Notes under the pieces: model-generated
Database searches by the model: none
Told to the model about the DNA's origin: nothing
Seen by the model: the letters and a program-made list of their open reading frames with translations, nothing else
Program-made: the position numbers and the translations under genes
Assembly (NCBI RefSeq): GCF_020911945.1
Contig: NZ_CP087135.1
Location: forward strand, 620,001-684,000
Source of the DNA: Flavobacterium galactosidilyticum
GTDB lineage: Bacteria > Bacteroidota > Bacteroidia > Flavobacteriales > Flavobacteriaceae
Length of the DNA: 64,000 nucleotides
Reading direction: 5' to 3'
Part shown: in pieces, positions 18,790 through 27,667 of the stretch
Layout of the letters: every line of letters begins with the position of its first letter
Numbering within the stretch: the stretch's first letter is position 1

Positions 18790-19845
18790 ATGAAATACAC
18801 TATTGCACTTTTAGCCGGAGACGGAATTGGACCAGAAGTAATTAATGAAGCTGTAAAAGTTTCGGATGCTGTTGCTAAAAAATTTGGACATGAAATTACA
18901 TGGAAACCTGCTTTAACTGGCGCTGCTGCAATTGATGCTGTAGGAGTTCCTTATCCAGATGAAACGCATGAAATTTGTTTGGCTGCAGATGCAGTATTGT
19001 TTGGAGCAATTGGTCACCCAAAATACGATAATGATCCATTAGCACCAGTAAGACCTGAGCAAGGGCTATTATTGATGCGTAAAAAATTAGGCTTATTTGC
19101 GAATGTACGCCCTACTTTTACATTCCCATCATTATTAGATAAGTCTCCTTTAAAAAGAGAGCGAATTGAAGGAACAGATTTGGTTTTCTTACGAGAATTA
19201 ACCGGCGGAATTTACTTTGGTGAAAAAGGAAGGAGAGACGGCGGAGACACTGCTTTTGATAATTGTGTTTACACCAGATCCGAGGTACAACGTTTGGCTA
19301 AAAAAGGTTTCGAATTAGCAATGACACGTACTAAGAAATTATGTTGCGTAGATAAAGCAAACGTAATGGAAACGTCACGTTTGTGGAGAGAAACAGTTCA
19401 AGCTATGGAAAAAGATTATCCTGAAGTTACTGTATCGTATGAATTTGTTGATGCAGTAGCAATGCGTTTAGTACAATGGCCAAATTCATATGATGTGTTA
19501 ATTACGGAGAACTTATTTGGTGATATTTTAACTGATGAAGCTTCTGTAATTTCTGGTTCAATGGGACTTATGCCTTCTGCCTCTATGGGAACTAATGTGT
19601 CTCTTTTTGAACCTATTCACGGTTCATACCCGCAAGCAACAGGACTAAACATTGCTAATCCAATGGCTACGGTTTTATCTGCTGCAATGATGTTTGAAAA
19701 CTTTGGATTGATGGAAGAAGGTGCAGCAATGAGAGCTGTAGTAAACAAAGCTTTAGAGGCCGGAGTAGTTACCGAAGATCTTGCTGATGGCGGAAAAGCA
19801 TACGGAACTAAAGAAGTCGGAGACTGGCTAGTTGCAAACCTGTAA
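18790..19845 (+). CDS. leuB: 3-isopropylmalate dehydrogenase
   Basis: NAD-dependent oxidative decarboxylase, 351 residues, full length. It has LLAGDGIGPEV at the N-terminus, the substrate loop LLMRKKLGLFANVRP, and the metal/NAD region ITENLFGDILTDE followed by EPIHGSYP. It is the last gene of the operon, 119 nt after the acyltransferase. The same enzyme can process methylmalate in the citramalate pathway. Confidence 0.97.
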   Translation: MKYTIALLAGDGIGPEVINEAVKVSDAVAKKFGHEITWKPALTGAAAIDAVGVPYPDETHEICLAADAVLFGAIGHPKYDNDPLAPVRPEQGLLLMRKKLGLFANVRPTFTFPSLLDKSPLKRERIEGTDLVFLRELTGGIYFGEKGRRDGGDTAFDNCVYTRSEVQRLAKKGFELAMTRTKKLCCVDKANVMETSRLWRETVQAMEKDYPEVTVSYEFVDAVAMRLVQWPNSYDVLITENLFGDILTDEASVISGSMGLMPSASMGTNVSLFEPIHGSYPQATGLNIANPMATVLSAAMMFENFGLMEEGAAMRAVVNKALEAGVVTEDLADGGKAYGTKEVGDWLVANL

Positions 19846-19878
19846 ATACTTAATTATTTCATAGTTGATAGTTAAATC

Positions 19879-19914
19879 AAAAAACCATTTGTTTATGCGA
19901 ATGTTTTTTTATTG
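19879..19914 (+). terminator. Probable terminator of the leu operon
   Basis: AAAAAACCATT and AATGTTTTTTT pair over about 10 bp with one mismatch, ending in a T-run, 35 nt after leuB. Confidence 0.6.
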
Positions 19915-20081
19915 CATTAATTTACAGCAATTATATAAAAATAAAATTACAATTAATTGTTATTTGGATCACTCAACCACTAATACATCGGCCAGCATTA
20001 TATTATATAATCTCCTATATGCAAAATGATTGAGACTCTGCCAAAAAAATGACAAATTAAAGCGATAAGGTAATTAGAAAC

Positions 20082-20115
20082 AAAAAAGGTGTCAATTTAC
20101 ATTGACACCTTTTTC
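20082..20115 (-). terminator. Bidirectional intrinsic terminator
   Basis: AAAAAGGTGTCAAT and ATTGACACCTTTTT form a perfect 14-bp stem with a 4-nt loop, with T-runs in both directions. It serves the RRM gene on the minus strand. Confidence 0.9.
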
Positions 20116-20134
20116 TATATGATTGAAAAGAATA

Positions 20135-20494
20135 TTAATATCTTCCTCCTCTGTCTCCACCTCCACGGTTATCTCCACCACGGCTGTTTCCACCATAACC
20201 TCCGCGTGAATCTCCACCACGGTTGTTGTTAAAACTTCTTCTTTCGCCTTCTGGTTTTGGCTCAGACTTGTTAACAACGATTGCACGTCCTTGAACAGTA
20301 GCTCCGTTCAATTCGTCAATTGCTTTTTGAGCTTCGTCATCATTTGGCATCTCAACAAAACCAAATCCTTTACTTCTTCCTGTAAATTTATCCGAGATAA
20401 TTTTAACTGAATCAACTGCTCCGTAAGCCTCGAAAGACTCTCTTAAATCTGCTTCCTCAATACTGAATGGAAGGCTTCCAACAAAAATATTCAT
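20135..20494 (-). CDS. RRM-type RNA-binding protein
   Basis: 119 residues: one RNA recognition motif (RNP2 IFVGSL at 3-8, RNP1 KGFGFVEM near 42) followed by a Gly/Arg/Asn-rich tail (RGG-like, about 88-119). This architecture is typical of Bacteroidota and cyanobacterial small RRM proteins that bind RNA and may act as chaperones. A TACATTTG -7 element lies 23 nt upstream (complement of 20518-20525). It appears monocistronic. Confidence 0.93.
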   Translation of the reverse strand: MNIFVGSLPFSIEEADLRESFEAYGAVDSVKIISDKFTGRSKGFGFVEMPNDDEAQKAIDELNGATVQGRAIVVNKSEPKPEGERRSFNNNRGGDSRGGYGGNSRGGDNRGGGDRGGRY

Positions 20495-20690
20495 ATGTAC
20501 TTATTTAAATAATACAACAAATGTAGTGCATTTATTTTCTAATCTACTATATATTAGCTTATTTATGATTTTAATTAAAAAAGAGAAAAAACATAAAATT
20601 TGATATTGAAGCAAATTTCATTCATTAATACAGCCAAAACTTGATTCTAATTATAGAATTTACAGCAAGAACATATTAAACATTAGTTCT

Positions 20691-21173
20691 TTAAGGTACC
20701 TGTAACTTTACCGGTACATTATAAAAAACGCCTTGTCGAAAACTTAAAATTGGATTTACTAATTCTGAATCACTTACATTCTTAACATTGAATTTAAAAG
20801 TTCCAGTTATCGTTTCATTAACCTCATTATATTTAGTTATCGTAATTTGACCATTTGCAGTAGTACCATCTGTTCTGTAAATAATCATATTCAGGTTTTC
20901 TTTCAATTCGTATACAGCATTTTCCGAGTTACCTCCACCTAATATATAATCAATATCTTGATCAATGCCATGAATTTTTATTGACAAAACCTCATTACTA
21001 GTAAATGCTTCAATTAACAATGATCCATCCGAAGCTAAAGTAGCTCGCGAATCTATTGCCCGCCAAAACACATCATTTTTCAATGCCTGAAAAGAAGGGT
21101 CATTAAACCTAACATCCTGTTCGCAAGAAACTACAGCAAAAAGCACAACAATCAATAGGATTATTTTTTTCAT
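20691..21173 (-). CDS. Uncharacterised lipoprotein (possibly DUF6252)
   Basis: About 160 residues from MKKIILLIV. A longer start at 21194 adds seven unlikely residues before the signal peptide. The lipobox is AVVSC. The mature part contains NDPSFQALKNDVFWRA and a repeated beta pattern (TGTFKFNVKN), which I recall from Flavobacterium lipoproteins grouped as DUF6252. I infer surface or periplasmic anchoring. No enzymatic residues are seen and the function is unknown. Confidence 0.75.
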   Translation of the reverse strand: MKKIILLIVVLFAVVSCEQDVRFNDPSFQALKNDVFWRAIDSRATLASDGSLLIEAFTSNEVLSIKIHGIDQDIDYILGGGNSENAVYELKENLNMIIYRTDGTTANGQITITKYNEVNETITGTFKFNVKNVSDSELVNPILSFRQGVFYNVPVKLQVP

Positions 21174-21290
21174 AGAATAATATTTACTAAACAAAAATAG
21201 CCATTATTAGCTTAAACTATTATTGATTACTTCAAAAACAGACTATTAATCAAACACAACTCTCTACCATTCATGAAAATACAACTAGCG

Positions 21291-21321
21291 TTAGTAATTA
21301 TAAATAAAAAATGTATCTTTG
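21291..21321 (+). promoter_or_regulatory. Promoter of rpsP
   Basis: TTAG (21291-21294), 19 nt, TATCTTTG (21314-21321). The -7 is a perfect match and the -33 differs by one base. The start site would lie near 21328, giving a leader of about 45 nt. Confidence 0.6.
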
Positions 21322-21370
21322 CACCCTTAATTAATCGAGGTCGAGTACCTCAAAATTTAATCACACGATT

Positions 21371-21928
21371 ATGTCAGTAAAAATTAGATTACAAAGACAC
21401 GGTAAAAAAGGAAAACCTTTTTACTGGGTTGTAGCTGCAGATGCACGCTCAAAAAGAGATGGTAAATACTTAGAGAAAATCGGTACTTACAATCCAAACA
21501 CAAACCCAGCAACTATCGACTTGAACCTTGATAGCGCAGTAAAATGGTTGCACAATGGTGCTCAACCAACTGATACTGCTAAAGCGATTCTTTCTTACAA
21601 AGGAGCTTTATTGAAACATCACCTTGATGGTGGTATTCGTAAAGGTGCTTTAACTCAAGAACAAGCTGACGCAAAATTAGCAACTTGGTTAGAGGCTAAA
21701 TCTGGAAAAGTTGATGCTAAAAAAGACGGTTTAACAAAAGCGCAAGCTGATGCTAAAGCTAAAGCTTTCAAAGCAGAACAAGATGTAAACGCAAAACGTT
21801 TAGCTGCAGCTGCACAAGCTGAAGCAGATGCTATTGCTGCTGCAACTCCAGCTGTAGAAGAAGAAGTTGAAGCTTCGGCTGAAGAAACTCCTGCTGCAGA
21901 AGAAAATAACGAAACAACTGAAGCATAA
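21371..21928 (+). CDS. rpsP: 30S ribosomal protein S16
   Basis: Small-subunit ribosomal protein. The S16 core (residues 1-80, starting MSVKIRLQRHGKKGKPFYW) is followed by a long Lys/Ala/Glu-rich extension to 185 residues, typical of Bacteroidota S16 and about twice the E. coli length. First gene of an rpsP-rimM cluster. Confidence 0.97.
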   Translation: MSVKIRLQRHGKKGKPFYWVVAADARSKRDGKYLEKIGTYNPNTNPATIDLNLDSAVKWLHNGAQPTDTAKAILSYKGALLKHHLDGGIRKGALTQEQADAKLATWLEAKSGKVDAKKDGLTKAQADAKAKAFKAEQDVNAKRLAAAAQAEADAIAAATPAVEEEVEASAEETPAAEENNETTEA

Positions 21929-21943
21929 TTTTAATAGCGAGAA

Positions 21944-22468
21944 ATGCGTAAAGAAGATTGTTTCTATTTAGGTAAAATCGCTAAAAAATTTAGTTTCAAA
22001 GGTGAAGTTCTTGCCTACCTAGACACGGACGAACCTGAGTTATACGAAAACTTGGAATCAGTGTTTGTTGAATGCAACAAACACTTGGTTCCTTTTTTTA
22101 TTGAAAGTAGTTCACTACACAAGAATGATTTCCTCAGAATCCGTTTTGAAGACATCAACACTGAAGAAGATGCAGATGCTGTGATAGGCAACGACTTATA
22201 TCTTCCTTTAAAAATGTTGCCAAAACTTACCGGTAACAAATTCTATTTCCACGAAGTTATTGATTTTGAAGTGGAAGACAAACGCCTAGGTGTTGTTGGA
22301 AAAATTCAATCTATAAATGATACGACAGCACAACCTCTTTTTGAAGTGCTGAATGGTGACGTAGAAATACTTATTCCTATGATTGATCATTTCCTTGTAA
22401 AAATTGACAGGGAAAACAAAAAAGTCGTCATGGATTTACCGGAAGGTCTTATTGAAATGTACCTTTAG
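21944..22468 (+). CDS. rimM: Ribosome maturation factor RimM
   Basis: 174 residues. The N-terminal RimM beta-barrel (YLGKIAKKFSFKGEVLA) is followed by a PRC-barrel (EILIPMIDHFLVKIDRENK). It assists 30S head assembly with S19. It lies 15 nt after rpsP, the conserved neighbour. trmD, often next in other bacteria, is absent, and trmN6 follows instead. Confidence 0.95.
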   Translation: MRKEDCFYLGKIAKKFSFKGEVLAYLDTDEPELYENLESVFVECNKHLVPFFIESSSLHKNDFLRIRFEDINTEEDADAVIGNDLYLPLKMLPKLTGNKFYFHEVIDFEVEDKRLGVVGKIQSINDTTAQPLFEVLNGDVEILIPMIDHFLVKIDRENKKVVMDLPEGLIEMYL

Positions 22469-22472
22469 AAAA

Positions 22473-22504
22473 AGTGTTCAGTGTTCAGTTTTTAGTGTTC
22501 AGTT
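22473..22504. repeat. Short tandem AGTGTTCAGT units
   Basis: Three units of AGTGTTCAGT lie between rimM and trmN6. The same word with a matching continuation occurs at 138-152 in the tRNA spacer. It lies before the chosen trmN6 start. Confidence 0.6.
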
Positions 22505-22532
22505 CTTCAAAAATCTGAAATCAAAATTCTTT

Positions 22533-23240
22533 ATGTTTAGTTTCAAACAATTCTCAATCCAACAAGACCGATGTGCCATGAAAATAGGTACAGATGGCGT
22601 TTTACTTGGCGCTTGGACTCCAATAAACAACAATCCATTTAGTATTCTAGACATTGGAACAGGAACAGGAATTATTGCTTTAATGCTTGCGCAAAGAAGT
22701 AACGCCCAACAAATTGATGCTTTAGAAATCGATGAAGGTGCCTACGAACAAGCTGTGGATAATTTCGAAAATTCTCCTTGGAGCAATCGCTTGTTTTGCT
22801 TTCACGCTGGCTTGGACGAATTTGTTGAAGAACCCGAAGACGAGTATGATTTGATTATCTCTAATCCTCCATTCTATACCGAAGATTATAAAACAGATAA
22901 CGAACAAAGAGACTTAGCCCGTTTTGCTGACGCTATGCCTTTCGAAGATTTGATCGAAGCTGCCGATTTATTACTTTCAGAAAACGGTGTTTTCACCGTA
23001 ATTATACCATTCAAAGAAGAAAAAAAATTCATCGCTCTATCGGAAGAATGCGAATTATATCCTTTTAAAATTACTCGGGTTAAAGGAACTCCAACTACCG
23101 AAATCAAGCGTAGTTTATTGGCTTTTTCAAGAACAGAAACTGCTAATTTCCCTATTGACGAATTAATTATCGAAACTGCCAGACATATTTATACTCCAGA
23201 ATATATTGCCCTGACAAAGGATTTTTATTTGAAGATGTAA
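22533..23240 (+). CDS. trmN6: tRNA1(Val) (adenine(37)-N6)-methyltransferase
   Basis: About 235 residues from MFSFKQFSIQQDRCAMKIG. An in-frame start at 22404 would run through rimM and the tandem repeats and is rejected. It is a class I SAM methyltransferase with ILDIGTGTGIIALMLAQ (motif I) and the N6-adenine signature NPPFY. It resembles YfiC/TrmN6, which modifies A37 of tRNA-Val1. It ends 3 nt before the convergent gene at 23244. Confidence 0.88.
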   Translation: MFSFKQFSIQQDRCAMKIGTDGVLLGAWTPINNNPFSILDIGTGTGIIALMLAQRSNAQQIDALEIDEGAYEQAVDNFENSPWSNRLFCFHAGLDEFVEEPEDEYDLIISNPPFYTEDYKTDNEQRDLARFADAMPFEDLIEAADLLLSENGVFTVIIPFKEEKKFIALSEECELYPFKITRVKGTPTTEIKRSLLAFSRTETANFPIDELIIETARHIYTPEYIALTKDFYLKM

Positions 23241-23243
23241 TTC

Positions 23244-23864
23244 CTATTCTTTTTCAAATTCTATAATTTCATCCAATTGAATTTTTATATCATTGAATTT
23301 TCTATCATAATCTTTATACATAGATTTTACTAAAAAAGAACCAAATAAAAAACCCCCAATTAAAACTCCCATAAAAACCAATACGGAATAACTATCTTGA
23401 TAAACATCAATGTGAAAAACATATTTTATATATATCGGAGTAATAACTATAATCCAAAAACATGTAATTATACCGTCATGCTTTTTTGATTTTAGAATCC
23501 AATTTTCATATAGCAAAACCGTTTTTAAATAATCTTTTACAGATGTTTTATAAAAGTCAATATCTTCAATCATTTTATTTTTTTTATAATGCCCCAGAAA
23601 AGAATAAACCATTAAAACTCCGGAAATAAATAAAGGAATACTGTGATGATAGGATTTAAAAATAATGAATCCGAGAACAAAAGATATAACAGCATAAATC
23701 AAAGCCAGAAAAGCTCCTACTTTTTGAAAATTTAAAATCTTACTTATTGAACTTGAAGTAATTTGTTGGTTCATTTTTTTTAATAATAAATAATTAATTT
23801 CAGTGTTTTTCTCTCGTCTATCGGCTGTTTCCTGCCACGCTTTTTTTAAGTTATCTATTTCCAT
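23244..23864 (-). CDS. Membrane protein partner of ECF sigma factor
   Basis: 206 residues. A soluble N-terminus with helix EIDNLKKAWQETADRREKNTE is followed by hydrophobic segments near 48-68, 72-90, 130-150 and 160-180. Its start lies inside the sigma factor gene (14-nt overlap), so the two are translationally linked. Position suggests an anti-sigma role. It lacks the zinc-binding HxxxCxxC motif of classical anti-sigma domains, so this remains inference. Confidence 0.65.
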   Translation of the reverse strand: MEIDNLKKAWQETADRREKNTEINYLLLKKMNQQITSSSISKILNFQKVGAFLALIYAVISFVLGFIIFKSYHHSIPLFISGVLMVYSFLGHYKKNKMIEDIDFYKTSVKDYLKTVLLYENWILKSKKHDGIITCFWIIVITPIYIKYVFHIDVYQDSYSVLVFMGVLIGGFLFGSFLVKSMYKDYDRKFNDIKIQLDEIIEFEKE

Positions 23865-24351
23865 TTTTCTTTTCTTTAAAATATTCTTTTAGTTGATTTT
23901 TTAATCGGTTGATTTTTGTACCGATATTAGTTGCAGAAACTCCTAAGATCAAAGCCATTTCTGCATAAGATTTTTCTTGTAGGTATAAAATCATCAGTGC
24001 CTTATTGATATCATTTAATTGACAGATAAATTCATTTAGCAGCTGTAAGTCTTCATCAACAACCAACGGAATATCATCCTGAACATTAGTTTCAATAAAT
24101 AAATTGACATTGCTGAATTTATCTTTTTGCCTTTTTTGCTTATTATAAAATCCAATCGAAACATTCAATGCAATTCGATAAATAAAAGTACTCCAAGCAA
24201 ACTCTTGATTATATTTTTTATGGGAGAGCCATATTTGAATTAAAATTTCCTGTTCTAAATCTTTTTTGTCATCCGAATCTTTGCAATAATAATTGACGAT
24301 CCGAAAAATTATTCCCTTGTGCTTATTTAAAATTTCCTCAAATGTTTCCAA
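23851..24351 (-). CDS. ECF-type RNA polymerase sigma factor
   Basis: 166 residues. Sigma region 2 (residues about 10-75, with DLEQEILIQIWLSHKKYN and STFIYRIALN) and region 4 (about 100-160, with KSYAEMALILGVSATNIGTKINR) are visible. No extra domains. The downstream overlapping membrane protein is the likely regulator. The target promoters are not identifiable here. Confidence 0.93.
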   Translation of the reverse strand: METFEEILNKHKGIIFRIVNYYCKDSDDKKDLEQEILIQIWLSHKKYNQEFAWSTFIYRIALNVSIGFYNKQKRQKDKFSNVNLFIETNVQDDIPLVVDEDLQLLNEFICQLNDINKALMILYLQEKSYAEMALILGVSATNIGTKINRLKNQLKEYFKEKKNGNR

Positions 24352-24524
24352 AATGTTCTTTTATACTTTATTACATTATTAAAACAATCATCTAAATTGT
24401 CACATTTAAAATGATTTTTTTTCAAAATTTTCGTATTTGTCTAAATCTATAGAAACAATAATTGAAATCCTATTTCTATACTTTGTTGTAAACATCAAAT
24501 TACTTTTAAATCTCAATTTTCTCG
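24352..24524. other. Divergent intergenic region
   Basis: The gap between the sigma gene and the acyl-CoA dehydrogenase gene begins with AT-rich sequence without a gene. A 60-codon frame across it runs through the hairpin repeat at 24525 and is not credible. Confidence 0.55.
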
Positions 24525-24611
24525 CAATAGGGATAGCAGCGGAAATCCTTTTTATTCTTTCTTTAAGAATAAAAAGATTAGAGCGAATAGCCCGGCCGTT
24601 TACGGATTGCT
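24525..24611 (+). repeat. Hairpin-centred dispersed repeat, copy 3 (type A)
   Basis: CAATAGGGATAGCAGCGGAAA, then a perfect 12-bp stem-loop (24548-24559 with 24565-24576, 5-nt loop), then GATTAGAGCGAATAGCCCGG and a short CCG..CGG stem. The flanks match copy 1 at 2888, and the stem framework matches the type-B copies. Confidence 0.85.
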
Positions 24612-24740
24612 CAAATTAGAACAAAAAACGAATTAGTCTTCTAAAATTGATTTTTTTAGCCTATTTAAAAAAATACAACAGTCAATGATTTTTTTGTTAT
24701 ATTTCTTTATGTAAATTTGTTTCTTAAAAACCAACGAACC

Positions 24741-25919
24741 ATGAAACCAGACTTATTTCAAGCTCCAGATTACTACAACCTTGACGATTTACTAACGGAA
24801 GAACACAAATTAGTGCGTGATTCAGCTCGTGCGTGGGTAAAACGCGAAGTTTCTCCAATTATTGAAGAATATGCCCAAAGAGCGGAATTCCCAAAACAAA
24901 TCATCAAAGGTTTAGGCGAAATTGGTGGATTTGGCCCTTATATTCCAGAAGAATATGGAGGAGCTGGACTTGACCAAATTTCATACGGATTAATCATGCA
25001 AGAAATTGAGCGTGGCGATTCAGGGGTTCGTTCTACCTCATCAGTACAATCGTCATTAGTGATGTATCCTATTTGGAAATTTGGAACAGAAGAACAGCGT
25101 GTAAAATATTTACCAAAACTAGCTACAGGTGAATTCATGGGTTGTTTTGGATTGACAGAGCCAGATCACGGTTCGAACCCTAGCGGAATGACAACTAATT
25201 TTAAAGATATGGGCGATTATTATCTTTTGAATGGCGCTAAAATGTGGATTTCTAACGCTCCATTTGCAGATATAGCTGTTGTTTGGGCAAAAAATGAAGA
25301 AGGTAGAATTCACGGTTTAATCGTAGAAAGAGGAATGGAAGGTTTTACAACACCTGAAACTCATAATAAATGGTCACTTCGCGCATCATCAACGGGCGAA
25401 TTAATTTTTGATAACGTAAAAGTTCCTAAAGAAAATTTATTACCAGGAAAAACAGGTCTTGGAGCACCAATGCAATGTTTAGATTCTGCTAGATACGGTA
25501 TTGCTTGGGGTGCTATTGGCGCAGCAATGGATTGCTACGATACTGCTTTGCGTTATGCGAAAGAAAGAATTCAATTTGACAAACCTATTGCTGGAACACA
25601 ATTACAACAAAAGAAATTAGCCGAAATGATTACTGAAATCACTAAAGCACAATTACTAACTTGGAGATTAGGTGTTTTAAGAAATGAAGGAAGAGCAACA
25701 ACTGCTCAAATCTCAATGGCGAAAAGAAATAATGTAGATATGGCAATTCACATTGCACGTGAAGCCAGACAAATACTTGGTGGAATGGGAATTACAGGAG
25801 AATATTCGATTATGCGTCACATGATGAACTTAGAATCAGTGATTACTTATGAAGGAACTCACGACATTCACTTATTGATTACAGGTATGGATATTACAGG
25901 AATTTCCGCATTTAAGTAG
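24741..25919 (+). CDS. Acyl-CoA dehydrogenase, glutaryl-CoA dehydrogenase type
   Basis: About 392 residues from the ATG at 24741. The TTG at 24717 lies in the -7 element TAAATTTG (24712-24719) and is rejected. FAD-dependent dehydrogenase with CFGLTEPDHGSNP and RIQFDKPI. The catalytic glutamate is in TYEGTHDIHLLITG. The block RGDSGVRSTSSVQSSLVM resembles the glutaryl-CoA dehydrogenase pocket, including the substrate-binding arginine followed by serine, so glutaryl-CoA oxidation/decarboxylation (lysine or tryptophan breakdown) is the best guess. No pathway neighbours are present. Confidence 0.88.
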   Translation: MKPDLFQAPDYYNLDDLLTEEHKLVRDSARAWVKREVSPIIEEYAQRAEFPKQIIKGLGEIGGFGPYIPEEYGGAGLDQISYGLIMQEIERGDSGVRSTSSVQSSLVMYPIWKFGTEEQRVKYLPKLATGEFMGCFGLTEPDHGSNPSGMTTNFKDMGDYYLLNGAKMWISNAPFADIAVVWAKNEEGRIHGLIVERGMEGFTTPETHNKWSLRASSTGELIFDNVKVPKENLLPGKTGLGAPMQCLDSARYGIAWGAIGAAMDCYDTALRYAKERIQFDKPIAGTQLQQKKLAEMITEITKAQLLTWRLGVLRNEGRATTAQISMAKRNNVDMAIHIAREARQILGGMGITGEYSIMRHMMNLESVITYEGTHDIHLLITGMDITGISAFK

Positions 25920-25965
25920 TCGTGGTAGTAAACGTTTATTAAACTATACATAAAATTGATTACAT

Positions 25966-25993
25966 AAGCTTCTTGGAAACAAGGAGCTTTTTT
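25966..25993 (+). terminator. Intrinsic terminator of the acyl-CoA dehydrogenase gene
   Basis: AAGCTTCTTG-GAAA-CAAGGAGCTTTTTT, a 10-bp stem with one G-T pair, tetraloop and T-run. Confidence 0.85.
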
Positions 25994-26000
25994 ATCTTTA
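25973..26000 (+). promoter_or_regulatory. Possible promoter of the DUF3050 gene
   Basis: TTG (25973-25975), 17 nt, TATCTTTA (25993-26000). It overlaps the upstream terminator. The last base of the -7 is off consensus and the spacing is short, so support is moderate. Confidence 0.4.
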
Positions 26001-26017
26001 CACCAAAAATAAAATTT

Positions 26018-26803
26018 ATGAATATTGCCACAATAAACAATAGTATTCAGCCTCAAAAAGAACTATTGCTACAACATTCTTTATATAAAAAAGTAAAAAC
26101 AGTTGAAGATTTAAAATGCTTTGTTGAAAATCATGTTTATGCTGTTTGGGATTTCATGTCTTTGCTAAAAGCACTGCAAACTAAACTTACATGTACCACC
26201 ACTCCATGGTTTGCAACTTCAAATCCTAACACAAGGTATTTAATAAATGAAATTGTACTAGCCGAAGAATCAGATTTAACGTTAGACGGAAGACGATCTA
26301 GTCATTATGAAATGTATATTGAGTCGATGGAAGCTCTTAATGCCGATACATCAGGAATTAACAATTTCCTCATTGAGGTTGGATCACTTCAAAATATTTT
26401 TGTAGCTATTAAAAAAAGTAATTTACACCCTAATATTAAGGCATTTTTAGATTTTACTTTTCGTGTAATAGACGAAGGAAAATCACATGAAATTGCGGCT
26501 GCCTTCACTTTTGGTAGAGAAGATTTAATTCCCTCAATGTTTACTGAAATCCTAAAAAACTTTCAAGCAAATTTCCCTGAAACAGATCTAAGCAAACTAA
26601 TCTATTATTTTGAAAGACATATTGAACTGGATGCTGATGAGCATGGCCCAATGGCAATGAAAATGATCACCGAATTATGTGGTACAGATGCACAAAAATG
26701 GTCAGATGTAGAGGAGGTTTCTAAACTAGCTTTAAAAAAACGTATTGGACTTTGGGATGCTATTGAAGAACAGTTAGTTTCTGAAAAATTATTAGCAACT
26801 TAG
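26018..26803 (+). CDS. DUF3050 family protein (haem-oxygenase-like fold)
   Basis: About 261 residues from MNIATINN. An upstream TTG start lies in the preceding terminator. Conserved blocks are FVENHVYAVWDFMSLLKALQ, ESDLTLDGRRSSHYEMY, GREDLIPSMF and ERHIELDADEHGPMA. Their His, Glu and Asp residues suggest a metal-binding helical bundle like haem-oxygenase-like diiron enzymes, which is family-level inference. No reaction is known to me. It is flanked by terminators and monocistronic. Confidence 0.85.
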   Translation: MNIATINNSIQPQKELLLQHSLYKKVKTVEDLKCFVENHVYAVWDFMSLLKALQTKLTCTTTPWFATSNPNTRYLINEIVLAEESDLTLDGRRSSHYEMYIESMEALNADTSGINNFLIEVGSLQNIFVAIKKSNLHPNIKAFLDFTFRVIDEGKSHEIAAAFTFGREDLIPSMFTEILKNFQANFPETDLSKLIYYFERHIELDADEHGPMAMKMITELCGTDAQKWSDVEEVSKLALKKRIGLWDAIEEQLVSEKLLAT

Positions 26804-26837
26804 TATCTCTTTTTTTCTGATAATGAAATTAATATAA

Positions 26838-26874
26838 TTGTAAAAGTCCTGACACAAAATCAGGACTTTTACAA
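26838..26874. terminator. Bidirectional intrinsic terminator
   Basis: TTGTAAAAGTCCTGA and TCAGGACTTTTACAA are perfect 15-bp arms around a 7-nt loop. It lies between the convergent DUF3050 and ferredoxin genes. Confidence 0.85.
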
Positions 26875-26875
26875 T

Positions 26876-27208
26876 TTAATTCTCTGGGGCTAATTCTAGT
26901 TCTAATCCTTCAAGACTTTCAGTAATTGGGATTTGACAACCCAATCTACTATTTGACTTTACGTAAAACGCTTCTGAAAGCATTGCCTCTTCGTCATCTC
27001 CCATTTCGGTTAAAGCAACATCATTTAAAACATAACATTGACAAGAAGCACACATTGCCATTCCGCCACAAGTTCCTACAGTTCCTTCTTCTGCTAATTC
27101 GTACATTCTAATAATCTCCATGACATTTAAATTCATATCTGTTGGAGCGACAACTTCGTGAGCTATTCCGTTTCTATCGGTAATTTTTATAGTAATATCT
27201 TGTGGCAT
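26876..27208 (-). CDS. fdx: 2Fe-2S ferredoxin (adrenodoxin type)
   Basis: 110 residues. Cluster ligands Cys47, Cys53, Cys56 (C-x5-C-x2-C, CGGMAMCASC) and Cys91 mark an adrenodoxin/ISC-type [2Fe-2S] ferredoxin, used as electron donor in Fe-S assembly and related reductions. Its ATG overlaps the stop of the upstream nucleotidyltransferase remnant as TAATG, so it lies at the end of the mrp-nifU operon and its translation may have been coupled to that gene. Confidence 0.93.
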   Translation of the reverse strand: MPQDITIKITDRNGIAHEVVAPTDMNLNVMEIIRMYELAEEGTVGTCGGMAMCASCQCYVLNDVALTEMGDDEEAMLSEAFYVKSNSRLGCQIPITESLEGLELELAPEN

Positions 27209-27667
27209 TAGTCTTTATCGTTCTTTTTTAATTGCTCTATATCTGCTAAATCTTTACAGCGACCAGTAGCTATTTTATTTATTATTAAATCTTCAAAATC
27301 TATATAAAGTATTTCTAACGTATCAACTTTAAAATAATTTCGTTTTTAAAACTATCCTTAAATACTAATCCGTCAACTTGTGTGAGAATTTCTATTTTAG
27401 AAGGTTCTCTTCCAATTCCCCAAACATTATAGCTATCACCTAAAAACTCTGATTCTGGAAAAATCGGCGCACCAAAATCTTGATACACTATTTTTAATTT
27501 GCGATAATTCTCACTATTTTTTTCTACCTATAAGTCAATATCCGCGGTACTCCAACATAGTCGTGTAAAACGACTGCACAACCTCCAAATAAAATATAAT
27601 TAATTTTATATTTTTCTAAAAGCTGTAAGAATTCTAAAAAATCAACATTAAAAATATTATTTGCCAT
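27208..27667 (-). pseudogene. Broken nucleotidyltransferase (MNT-like) gene
   Basis: Reading from ATG (complement of 27665-27667), MANNIFNVDFLEFLQLL..ILFGGCAVVLHDYV is the start of a minimal nucleotidyltransferase (GG..A..LH). The frame then breaks. A 1-nt loss near 27553 displaces STADIDL, the TGG expected after DL reads TAG (27528-27530), and another 1-nt loss near 27332 displaces FKVDTLEIL. The end, DLADIEQLKKNDKD, is intact and stops at the ferredoxin start. Three independent lesions make it dead. It overlaps the 61-residue gene upstream by 11 nt, a toxin-antitoxin-like layout. Confidence 0.82.

Noticed and set aside
22404..22532. N-terminal extension of trmN6
   Set aside because: It would overlap rimM and translate the AGTGTTCAGT repeats; the family begins at the later ATG.
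24437..24619. A 60-codon frame with two hydrophobic stretches
   Set aside because: Its second half is the hairpin repeat at 24525, and there is no ribosome-binding context or homology I can recall.
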